The notes beneath the pieces were generated by a model. The model did not search any database. It was not told the origin of the DNA and saw only the letters and a program-made list of their open reading frames with translations. From NCBI GenBank assembly GCA_029007685.1, contig JAQXIG010000082.1, positions 1 through 12,165 of the forward strand: a stretch of DNA of 12,165 bases, in the 5' to 3' direction. Within the stretch, counting starts at the first letter, position 1. Every line of letters begins with the position of its first letter. Shown here piece by piece: positions 1 to 5,340 of this stretch. This DNA comes from a bacterium (lineage in GTDB: Bacteria > Bacillota_I > Bacilli_A > RF39 > UBA660). A program made the translations under genes and the position numbers.

Positions 1-13
1 TTGGATCCAGCAT
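1..13 (-). CDS. Start of an unidentified minus-strand gene (cut by window edge)
   Basis: Only the first codons (ATG CTG GAT CCA) lie in the window; the gene continues beyond its left edge. The start is supported by an AAGGAG ribosome binding site at 21-26, seven bases from the ATG. It follows mbl in the same direction but lies beyond the strong mbl terminator, so it probably has its own promoter. No function can be given from four residues. Confidence 0.5.
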
Positions 14-75
14 TTCTTCACTCCTTACTTCTTTCTTTACTTAAAAACTCTCTCTATTTTTAGATCTATACGATG

Positions 76-105
76 TTATCACATTTTTCTTTTTTTGTAC
101 ATCAA
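76..105 (-). promoter_or_regulatory. Possible promoter for the gene entering at the left edge
   Basis: On the minus strand, TTGATG (100-105) is followed after 18 bases by TGATAA (76-81). Both boxes are imperfect matches to vegetative sigma consensus, and the -35 box touches the U-tract of the mbl terminator. The placement between a terminator and the next ribosome binding site is sensible, but the boxes are weak. Confidence 0.3.
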
Positions 106-140
106 AAAATAGATAACTTTTTGTTAATTAGTTATCTATT
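104..140 (-). terminator. Strong intrinsic terminator after mbl
   Basis: On the minus strand an 11-bp perfect stem (arms 130-140 and 108-118) with an 11-base loop is followed by a run of six T (104-109). The mbl stop codon at 128-130 lies at the edge of the stem, so coding sequence and terminator overlap. This marks the end of the rpiB to mbl gene row. Confidence 0.9.
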
Positions 141-1111
141 AAATGTAGATTTTCTAATAAGATAGCGGTTCCCTCTACTACATTGGTTAGCGGATTATCC
201 GATATAAATACTGGAACTTTTAACTCCTCTTTTAATTTTGGAACTAATCCACTGATTAATGCTCCACCTCCTGTTAGTACAATTCCTTTATCTGCAATAT
301 CTGCTGCAAGTTCTGGTGGTGTTTTTTCTAAAACATTTTTGGCTACCGCTGTTATTTTTTTTATGTCTTGTCTTAAAGCTTCTTCTATATCTTCGGATGT
401 TACGGTGATCGTTTCTGGTAATCCTGTGGTGATACTTCTCCCAGTTACTGATTTTTCTTTATGTTCTTTTTTCTTGATTACTGTCCCAATTTCTACTTTT
501 ATTTCTTCAGCTGTTTTTTCTCCAATAATTACTTTGTATTTTTCCTTTACTTGGTCAATAATATCAACATCAAAGCTATTTCCTGCGATTTTTATGGAAT
601 CACTAGTAACGATTCCTCCTAATGATAATACAGCAATATCTGTGGTTCCTCCACCTATATCAATCACCATACTCCCACTAGGTTTAGCTATATCAATACC
701 AGCTCCAACAGCCGCCACTTTTGGTTCTTCTTCAATAAATACTTTCCTAGCTCCCGTTCTTTCTGCTATTTCTTTAATCGCATTTTTTTCTACTCCGGTT
801 ATATTAGATGGGCAACATATTAAAATGCGCGGTTTTGAGAGAAGATTTTTACCAATCGCTTTTTTTATAAACCTACGTAGCATTTCTTCTGTAATATCAA
901 AATCTGCTATTACTCCATCTTTCATCGGTTTGATTATTCTTACTTTTCCAGGAGTTCTGCCTAACATTTCCTTTGCTTCTTTTCCTACTGCTAATACTTT
1001 TTTACTATTGGTATCTATGCTTACCACACTCGGTTCATTTAAAACAACCCCTTTGCCTTTTACATATATTAGGATATTGGTTGTCCCTAAATCAATTCCT
1101 ATATCGCGCAT
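128..1111 (-). CDS. mbl: Mbl, MreB-type actin homologue
   Basis: This 327-aa protein is a bacterial actin that assembles as membrane-bound filaments and guides lateral cell-wall synthesis with MreBCD, RodA and class B penicillin-binding proteins. The ATPase signatures are intact: phosphate-1 motif DLGTTN (7-12), phosphate-2 motif DIGGGTTD (151-158) and the adenosine motif with TGGGALISGL (280-289). The length is normal for MreB/Mbl. Mbl is preferred over MreB or MreBH because of the block GKGVVLNEPSVV near the N-terminus and because the gene directly follows spoIIID, as in Bacillus; no mreC or mreD is present. Only 12 bp separate it from the spoIIID stop, so the two are probably cotranscribed. 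The ribosome binding site (around GGATGGGAT) is weaker than its neighbours'. A strong terminator overlaps its stop codon. Confidence 0.93.
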   Translation of the reverse strand: MRDIGIDLGTTNILIYVKGKGVVLNEPSVVSIDTNSKKVLAVGKEAKEMLGRTPGKVRIIKPMKDGVIADFDITEEMLRRFIKKAIGKNLLSKPRILICCPSNITGVEKNAIKEIAERTGARKVFIEEEPKVAAVGAGIDIAKPSGSMVIDIGGGTTDIAVLSLGGIVTSDSIKIAGNSFDVDIIDQVKEKYKVIIGEKTAEEIKVEIGTVIKKKEHKEKSVTGRSITTGLPETITVTSEDIEEALRQDIKKITAVAKNVLEKTPPELAADIADKGIVLTGGGALISGLVPKLKEELKVPVFISDNPLTNVVEGTAILLENLHLIDN

Positions 1112-1123
1112 TTTATCCCATCC

Positions 1124-1381
1124 TTACGTTTCTTTTATCATTAAATATTTATTTTTTGTAGATTCTCCACCTTTAATATGTCTAATTTCTAAATGTTTTT
1201 GAAATATTTTTTCTACCTCTTGATAACGTGCAAAATCTATTTCTTTTAATCTTTCTGTTAGATCTTTATGAACTGTACTTTTACTAATACCATATTTTTT
1301 GGCAATTTCTCTAATTGTACTTTTGGTTTTTATAATATAGTCTGCTAATACATTGACTCTTGATATTATTTTTTTATTCAT
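1124..1381 (-). CDS. spoIIID: SpoIIID, mother-cell sporulation transcription factor
   Basis: This 85-aa protein is the small DNA-binding regulator that, in the mother cell of sporulating Bacillus, activates or represses many sigma-E-dependent genes and helps switch on sigK. A helix-turn-helix occupies residues 22-43 (TIREIAKKYGISKSTVHKDL), and the conserved basic tail RHIKGGESTKNKY (67-79) is the second DNA-contacting element known in this family. It ends slightly earlier than the Bacillus protein. The ATG is preceded by AGAAGG, but that site lies in the arm of a long hairpin (separate entry), so translation may be controlled. Gene order spoIIQ - spoIIID - mbl matches Bacillus. I could not identify a convincing sigma-E promoter upstream, so transcription may come from spoIIQ or from a promoter I cannot recognise. 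Confidence 0.95.
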   Translation of the reverse strand: MNKKIISRVNVLADYIIKTKSTIREIAKKYGISKSTVHKDLTERLKEIDFARYQEVEKIFQKHLEIRHIKGGESTKNKYLMIKET

Positions 1382-1427
1382 ATAAACCTTCTTTCTAGTA
1401 AAGTATATTTTTACTAGAAAGGTTTAT
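1382..1427 (-). promoter_or_regulatory. Long inverted repeat covering the spoIIID ribosome binding site
   Basis: Arms 1382-1402 and 1410-1427 are complementary over 18 bp, broken only by a three-base bulge, with a seven-base loop. On the minus strand the 3' arm contains the spoIIID Shine-Dalgarno AGAAGG and ends directly at the ATG. No T-run follows, so it is not a normal terminator. It could hide the ribosome binding site in transcripts that read through from spoIIQ, or be a dyad operator at DNA level. The structure is seen directly; the role is inferred. Confidence 0.7.
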
Positions 1428-1432
1428 GAATC

Positions 1433-2065
1433 TCACTGATTTATTTCGCTTAGTTTTTTTCCGAAATAGTTCTCAGGATCTACTAATTGTCCATTTACGG
1501 TTAGTTCAAAGTGTAAATGATTCTGTAATTCTTTATTTAAGTCACAACTTCCACTTTTTCCTATTATTTGTCCAGCTGATACTTGATCTCCTTTTTTGAC
1601 TGTGGTATCGCTTAAACTTTGATATACACTTATTATTTCATTATTGTGTTTTATAGTTACACTTTTTCCAAGAAGTTCTTTTTCTTCCACTTCTATTACT
1701 TCACCATCTAAGATACTAATCACATCAAACACTTGCTCTTGTTGATAATCTACTCCAGTATTTTGTAGATAAGTATTTTCATGATAGATGATAGAATTGG
1801 TTTGTTCTTGGTCTTGTCCTCTATAATCATAATAATCTTTAGCAATTTTTACTCCTTCACTACTGTAAGGTCTTAGTATTGTGACTTCTGTATTTACTAC
1901 AGGAATATATTCATCTAGTATCGTACCTGATACATAAGTGTAGTCTTCTTCCCTAGTTTGTAACCCAAGTTGACTAGATACTAGTATTCCTCCTGCAACT
2001 GCTAAAACAAATATTGCATATACTAATGGCAAGACAAATGGTTTTAACACTAATTTCTTTTTCAT
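1433..2065 (-). CDS. spoIIQ: SpoIIQ, forespore membrane protein with degenerate LytM (M23) domain
   Basis: This 210-aa protein has a membrane anchor at residues 11-31 and an external LytM/M23 domain from about 90 to 202. In Bacillus, SpoIIQ spans the forespore membrane and binds SpoIIIAH in the mother cell, forming a channel across the intermembrane space needed for engulfment and sigma-G activity. The family blocks GEVIEVEEKELLG (121-133) and SVYQSLSD (146-153) are clear. The second zinc motif H-L-H is kept (183-185), but the His of the first H-x3-D motif is Asn102 (NTGVD, 102-106). Bacillus SpoIIQ also lacks that His and is non-enzymatic, so this copy is probably a structural protein, not a hydrolase. 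Start chosen at the ATG with GAGGTG at 2071-2076. The mother-cell partner is not in the window. Confidence 0.92.
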   Translation of the reverse strand: MKKKLVLKPFVLPLVYAIFVLAVAGGILVSSQLGLQTREEDYTYVSGTILDEYIPVVNTEVTILRPYSSEGVKIAKDYYDYRGQDQEQTNSIIYHENTYLQNTGVDYQQEQVFDVISILDGEVIEVEEKELLGKSVTIKHNNEIISVYQSLSDTTVKKGDQVSAGQIIGKSGSCDLNKELQNHLHFELTVNGQLVDPENYFGKKLSEINQ

Positions 2066-2082
2066 TCTTTCACCTCATTTTA

Positions 2083-2111
2083 AAGTTTGAACAAATAAAA
2101 AAGAATTATAC
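2083..2111 (-). promoter_or_regulatory. Candidate sigma-F-like promoter of spoIIQ
   Basis: On the minus strand GTATA (2107-2111) is followed after 14 bases by GTTCAAACTT (2083-2092). The forespore sigma-F consensus is roughly GTATA, 15 bases, then a G-rich box with conserved A, A and T positions; this candidate keeps one G and the A/T positions. spoIIQ is a sigma-F gene in Bacillus, which makes the match plausible, but one G is missing and the spacing is one short. A vegetative-like TATAAT also overlaps the GTATA. Confidence 0.35.
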
Positions 2112-2116
2112 ATTTT

Positions 2117-2314
2117 TTAGATTATTTTTGATGATACATAAAAGTCATATATAAAACTAGTTACTAATTGAATTAGGGATAATGCTAATAAAAAATAGAA
2201 AATTCTAGCTTCCAATACTTTATTTTTTTTGAAAATTTTATTGATATTGATGGAATCTAGTGACCAAATTACTATGATGGTTACAAAAATATATAAAAAA
2301 AATTTAACACTCAT
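2117..2314 (-). CDS. Small membrane protein of the DUF1146 (YwzB) type
   Basis: This 65-aa protein has two hydrophobic segments (about 4-20 and 38-57) joined by a basic loop (NINKIFKKNKVLEAR). The pattern helix, SLDSININKIFKKN, then a helix of an LYxLL kind fits the DUF1146 family, whose Bacillus member YwzB lies between the ATP synthase operon and the murA-spoIID-spoIIQ region. The function of the family is unknown. The start overlaps the last 11 bases of rpiB and is preceded by AAGGAGG inside rpiB, so the two genes are translationally linked. It lies 51 bp upstream of spoIIQ. The assignment rests on length, topology and position; the sequence is short and diverged. Confidence 0.65.
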   Translation of the reverse strand: MSVKFFLYIFVTIIVIWSLDSININKIFKKNKVLEARIFYFLLALSLIQLVTSFIYDFYVSSKII

Positions 2315-2786
2315 TTGTCGTTTCCTCCTTGGTTAAATTTCTTTTTTGTGATTCCTCGTAATCTTTGATTTTTGTTAAGCGGCGATTATGTTTATCTAAA
2401 TTTGAGTATGGAGTTTTTAAATAAGTGTCTATAATATCTAGTGCCTTATAAATGACCATACTTCCATCTAATGCAATAATATTGGCATCATTATCCATTC
2501 TAGTTAGTTTGGCTTGTCTTTCATTATCTACTTTAGCACAACGTACTCCTTTTACTTTATTGCAAGCGATGGAAATACCAATACCAGTTCCACAGATCAC
2601 GATTCCATAATCTACTTCTTTTTCAACTACCGCTTCTCCGATTTTAAAAGCATATTCTGTATAGTCTACAGATTCTTCTGCATTGGTACCATAATCTATT
2701 ACCTCATATCCTTTTTTTACTAAATATTTCTTAATCTTTTGTTTTAATGGATATCCACGATGATCGTTCGCTATTCCTATTTTCAT
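2304..2786 (-). CDS. rpiB: Ribose-5-phosphate isomerase B (RpiB/LacAB family)
   Basis: This 160-aa sugar-phosphate isomerase would interconvert ribose 5-phosphate and ribulose 5-phosphate in the pentose phosphate pathway. Family features: N-terminal IANDHRG (5-11), catalytic Cys65 in ICGTGIGIS, the NKVKGVRCA block (76-84) and the C-terminal HNRRLTKI phosphate-binding region (133-140). The length is slightly above the usual 145-150 because of a charged tail. The usual R-x-H-N-D motif reads RMDNDAN here, with Asp98 in place of the ring-opening His, and the following conserved LG reads LD. The enzyme may therefore have an altered substrate or reduced activity. The start was moved to the ATG at 2786, which has AGAGGTGA upstream; longer readings lack a site. 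It heads the row rpiB - DUF1146 - spoIIQ - spoIIID - mbl. A galactose-6-phosphate isomerase subunit is a less likely alternative. Confidence 0.87.
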   Translation of the reverse strand: MKIGIANDHRGYPLKQKIKKYLVKKGYEVIDYGTNAEESVDYTEYAFKIGEAVVEKEVDYGIVICGTGIGISIACNKVKGVRCAKVDNERQAKLTRMDNDANIIALDGSMVIYKALDIIDTYLKTPYSNLDKHNRRLTKIKDYEESQKRNLTKEETTNEC

Positions 2787-2807
2787 TTTTTCACCTCTAT
2801 TATTAAT

Positions 2808-2816
2808 AGTATACCA
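2808..2816 (-). promoter_or_regulatory. Extended -10 promoter of rpiB
   Basis: The minus strand reads TGGTATACT: a TATACT -10 box with the TGN extension directly upstream. The -35 region (2831-2836) is poor, as is common for extended -10 promoters. Transcription would start near 2801, giving a short leader with the AGAGGTGA ribosome binding site. Confidence 0.6.
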
Positions 2817-3353
2817 TAAGATTGTAAATACTATTTTAAAATTTACTTTTTTAAATTGCATCTGTTTTGATCATGCATTTTTATATTTTTCATTAATTAA
2901 AATTATAATCATTACATTTCACTATTAAATAATTTTTGGATTTTTAGTCTTGTTTGATTCCGATATTATGATATTACTTTATAATATGATATTATCTGCA
3001 TGTACGAAAAAAGAGTCATTTACCTTAGCTAAATATTTTTAGTTAAATTATGCACTTAGTATCATCTAATTGTTTTTATGATCCATTTATCTCTATTTTC
3101 TAAGTATTTTTCATGTGGATTCATTATAATTTTTTTAGGATTAGAATGATATCCTTATTCCTTTATTTTTTTAATCAAGGAAAGGTGATAATCGCTACTT
3201 CTTACTCTTACATTCGTCGGTTCGTTGCATATTATCTTGATCATCTACTTTAGGTTAGAATATCAATTTCCTACTACTTACTCCTTTCTGTTTTCACTAC
3301 ACTCTCATGACAAACTTTCACATTCAATTTATAATACTCTCTTTCTTACAATC
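2817..3353. other. AT-rich intergenic stretch between rpiB and rpmE
   Basis: About 540 bases hold no convincing gene. I see short tandem-like copies of ATATGATATTA around 2962-2996, a weak inverted repeat (CTAAA/TTTAG) near 3029-3043, and the interrupted minus-strand reading frame listed separately at 3062-3244. No tRNA-like fold, terminator-grade hairpin or transposase remnant was found. The stretch is probably decayed sequence. Confidence 0.5.
3062..3244 (-). pseudogene. Possible remnant of a short gene, interrupted by one TAA
   Basis: A minus-strand frame from an ATG at 3242-3244 reads 29 residues (MIKIICNEPTNVRVRSSD...) to a TAA at 3155-3157, then continues in the same frame for another 30 residues (containing MNPHEKYLENRDKW) to a TGA at 3062-3064. 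The composition is protein-like on both sides of the TAA, which suggests a small gene broken by one nonsense change. I do not recognise the family. There is no good ribosome binding site before the ATG. Confidence 0.3.
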
Positions 3354-3374
3354 AAAAAAAGCTTATGCAGCTTT
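3354..3374 (-). terminator. Intrinsic terminator of rpmE
   Basis: On the minus strand AAAGCT (3369-3374) pairs with AGCTTT (3358-3363) across a five-base loop, followed by a run of seven T (3354-3360). The 3' arm ends on the rpmE stop codon, so the terminator includes the last codons. Confidence 0.8.
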
Positions 3375-3581
3375 ATTTTCATCATTAAATCCATATTTTT
3401 GATTAAATCTTTCTACACGTCCAGTCTTTGATGCTCTTGTTTGTTTTCCAGTATAGAATGGATGACATTTTGAACAAACTTCTACGTTGATTGTTTCTTT
3501 AGTAGACATTACTTTGAATGTTTCTCCACAAGCACAAGTAACTGTTGCTTCTTTCATTTCTGGATGAATTTCTTTTTTCAT
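3363..3581 (-). CDS. rpmE: 50S ribosomal protein L31, zinc-binding type
   Basis: This 72-aa protein is large-subunit ribosomal protein L31, which bridges the subunits near the central protuberance. It opens with the family signature MKKEIHPEM and carries four cysteines (C16, C18, C36, C39), the zinc-binding form; the zinc-free paralogue RpmE2 lacks these. The block HPFYTGKQ (40-47) is diagnostic. The start is the ATG at 3581 with AAGGAG at 3589-3594; nine extra upstream codons that stay open have no ribosome binding site. It has its own promoter, a structured 5' leader and a terminator, so it is a single-gene transcript. Cells with Zur-controlled L31 pairs usually hold zinc in this form; no second copy is in the window. 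Confidence 0.96.
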   Translation of the reverse strand: MKKEIHPEMKEATVTCACGETFKVMSTKETINVEVCSKCHPFYTGKQTRASKTGRVERFNQKYGFNDENKAA

Positions 3582-3668
3582 ATTTTCACTCCTTTCATCT
3601 AGATTCACTCTAGTTATTTGAGCTTTTTCTTCGCCATGGTTTTTCTTATAACCATAGTAATTAAATGC
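3582..3668 (-). promoter_or_regulatory. Structured 5' leader of rpmE
   Basis: Between the predicted transcription start near 3668 and the ATG, the minus-strand RNA can form two hairpins: ATGGTT/AACCAT (3650-3655 with 3636-3641, eight-base loop) and CTAGA/TCTAG (3609-3613 with 3599-3603, five-base loop), the latter five bases upstream of the ribosome binding site. Firmicutes are known to carry an L31 autoregulatory leader, and this could be an example, but I cannot confirm the published consensus by eye. Confidence 0.4.
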
Positions 3669-3674
3669 GTACTT

Positions 3675-3703
3675 ATTGTATCAAAACTTTATTTTGTTGT
3701 CTA
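3675..3703 (-). promoter_or_regulatory. Vegetative promoter of rpmE
   Basis: The minus strand reads TAGACA (3698-3703), 17 bases, TACAAT (3675-3680), with a TGA extension before the -10. It lies inside the last codons and stop of the ADP-ribosyltransferase gene. This is a near-consensus housekeeping promoter with ideal spacing. Confidence 0.8.
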
Positions 3704-4521
3704 TAGTTTTAGGTAAATTTGATATTTGGTGAATTATTTTATTTTGATGCTTCTTTTCGATCTCTTTCTTAGAGTCTAGATTCCATATTTTTTTAGGTAG
3801 TAAAACTGCTATTAATTGGGCTTGATTCATAACAGTGTCTATTTTTACATCTATAGTTTTGGTAAGACTTCCTTTATTTATTAAATATTCATTTTGATTA
3901 GGGGAAAAGGAAAGCTCATCAGTTACTAGTAGCGCTCCATCACTACTTTCTTTAGGAATTAGATATTTTATTCCAACATTATACGTTTTTCTATTTTCTA
4001 GTGTTTTTTCTGAAATAACTATTTTCACTTACAATGGAAGTACTGGTAAATCCTTCTTCATACATATATTTTCCCTTCATATTTTCTAGCTCTTCTAGGG
4101 ATTTAATTCCATATTGAGAAAAACTTTCAAGTGCTACACCTCTATAGGTTGAAAAATCTATCTCTAGTGGGGGAAATTTCGCAATTAAAGATTCTATCTG
4201 TTTTGATAAGAGTTGATATTTTTCTTGTATTTCTGTTGTTAACGGGCCATTTTCTTGATAATTCCAACTCTTTCGACATATAGCATTGATATTTTTAAAT
4301 TGATATCCAGTGTAACTTCTTACTTGAATTACATCATTTGGTGTTAAATTAGATAAAAATTGGATGGTTGTGTCTTCTAATATTGATTTTATATGATTTG
4401 CTTTTGTAAGGTCATAAAATATTCTTGAAGACATTTCCAAAACAAAAGTGTCTAATTCTGGTTGTTTTTCTTTTCCTATGAATCTTAATAACACGTTTGT
4501 CTTTCTGCTTTCTCCTTGCAT
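3681..4521 (-). pseudogene. ADP-ribosyltransferase (VIP2/C3-like ART fold), split by a frameshift
   Basis: Two overlapping minus-strand frames (4521-3991 and on to 3681) together make one protein of about 279 aa if one base is removed from the A6 tract at 4004-4009. The joined product has the R-S-E signature of the ADP-ribosyltransferase exoenzyme family: an arginine motif TYRG (R127), GFTSTS (158-163), and QNE (Q209, E211 in joined numbering), preceded by SYTGYQFKNIN (69-79). Q-x-E instead of E-x-E recalls C3-type enzymes, which modify Asn of Rho GTPases. Such enzymes transfer ADP-ribose from NAD to a target protein. There is no signal peptide or membrane segment, so the target may be internal or the protein may be released another way. 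Without the shift, the first frame stops after STS, before the catalytic Glu. The start ATG has only a weak site (TAGGAA), and no clear promoter is seen after the upstream terminator. Mutation, slippage-based expression or a sequence error are all possible. Confidence 0.75.
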
Positions 4522-4550
4522 ATTTTATTCCTACTTTCTTGTTATTTTTT

Positions 4551-4589
4551 ACTTCTAAAATAAAAAGAGAGCACTACTGTTACCTCTTT
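4551..4589 (-). terminator. Terminator after the membrane protein gene
   Basis: On the minus strand AAAGAG (4584-4589) pairs with CTCTTT (4564-4569) around a 14-base loop, followed by a T-rich tail TTTTTATTTTA. It begins at the stop codon that ends the detached zinc-ribbon frame (4588-4590), which supports the idea that the gene once ended there and not at 4663. Confidence 0.6.
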
Positions 4590-4662
4590 ATATTTGGTTT
4601 CCACAATATTCACAAAAACTGTTTGTACTCTTTTCTTGAGCCTTACAATGTGGACAAATTAT
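4588..4662 (-). pseudogene. Detached C-terminal zinc ribbon of the membrane protein gene
   Basis: Directly after the TAA at 4663-4665 the same reading frame continues for 24 residues and a stop. It holds a C-x2-C-x10-C-x2-C zinc ribbon (CPHC ... CEYCGNQI), the arrangement of zinc-ribbon modules found at the ends of many small Firmicutes membrane proteins. The terminator follows at once. A single nonsense change, for example AAA to TAA, explains the split. Stop-codon readthrough is a less likely alternative. Confidence 0.7.
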
Positions 4663-5196
4663 TTATTCTCTAGTTGAATTTACTTGTGATGTTTCGGGAC
4701 TTTCTGGTTGTATTGATTGATTCATTGAATTATTCATAGTTTCTGCTTGGTTCTCAAATTGATTTAGAGGTTGGTTCCCGACGTTTTTAGCTACTCCCAC
4801 TACTGATATTTGTTTGGACTTTAGAAAGTCTAATACTGCAGAACCAATGATTAAGATAATTCCCAAAATTAGTAACCAAAATCCAAAACCAAAACTAACA
4901 ACTCCATACCCACTGTATTCTAAAACATCAGTATCTGCAATATTATATATTATTACTGCTAATGATATTCCAGCTGGTATTGTGGCGAACTTATCTTTTT
5001 TAAGAAAGAATAATACTCCTGCTATAATAGCTGCTACTACAACAATCTTACCATTTGTATCAATAAAGTTGATTGATTGAGATAATCCGAATAATTTTAC
5101 AGTTAGGAAAGGTAAAAAGTTTCCAATTAATAGTAATACACATCCTGCATATCCAATATATTGTGCATTCTTTTTGGCAATTTCTAAATATTTCAT
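4663..5196 (-). CDS. Four-helix membrane protein, probably truncated before a zinc ribbon
   Basis: This 177-aa protein of unknown function has four hydrophobic segments (about 13-33, 50-65, 70-87 and 99-123) followed by a polar, Gln/Asn/Ser-rich tail (140-177) that looks like a disordered linker. The linker leads straight into an in-frame TAA and then a zinc ribbon (separate entry), so the full-length form would be about 202 residues: membrane core, linker, zinc ribbon. The start ATG at 5196 was chosen for the AGGAG site upstream; ten further open codons lack one. It has a near-consensus promoter at 5218-5246 and its own terminator, so it is probably transcribed alone. I do not recognise a named family. 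The truncated form would still insert in the membrane. Confidence 0.75.
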   Translation of the reverse strand: MKYLEIAKKNAQYIGYAGCVLLLIGNFLPFLTVKLFGLSQSINFIDTNGKIVVVAAIIAGVLFFLKKDKFATIPAGISLAVIIYNIADTDVLEYSGYGVVSFGFGFWLLILGIILIIGSAVLDFLKSKQISVVGVAKNVGNQPLNQFENQAETMNNSMNQSIQPESPETSQVNSTRE

Positions 5197-5217
5197 ACTA
5201 CACACTCCTATGTTTTT

Positions 5218-5246
5218 ATTATACACAAAACTATTTGTACTGTCTA
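5218..5246 (-). promoter_or_regulatory. Strong vegetative promoter of the four-helix membrane protein gene
   Basis: The minus strand reads TAGACA (5241-5246), 17 bases, TATAAT (5218-5223). The -10 box is perfect and the -35 is five of six. It resembles the rpmE promoter, with the same -35 and an AGTTTTG stretch in both spacers. Confidence 0.85.
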
Positions 5247-5340
5247 TTGATTTCCATTTTTGTCTATTACTTTTTTAGGTGTAATTGTATCTAAAATTCA
5301 TTATTTATATGTAGGAACATAATTAGGCTGATTGATTGTT

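Noticed and set aside
183..1202. Long plus-strand open frame of about 339 codons opposite mbl
   Set aside because: It is the antisense shadow of mbl, with no ribosome binding site and hydrophobic low-complexity composition; mbl is certain on the other strand.
4004..4012. A-AAA-AAC heptamer in the ART gene as a -1 programmed frameshift site
   Set aside because: The heptamer is in the right register, but a -1 shift leads to CAC then TAG; the catalytic second half lies in the +1 frame, so classic -1 slippage would not restore the protein.
5247..5340. Protein-like phrases (TINQPNYVPTYK, ILDTITPKKVIDKNGNQ) after the GDSL stop
   Set aside because: Very short, without a start, and in a frame with paired stops; too little to call a gene remnant.
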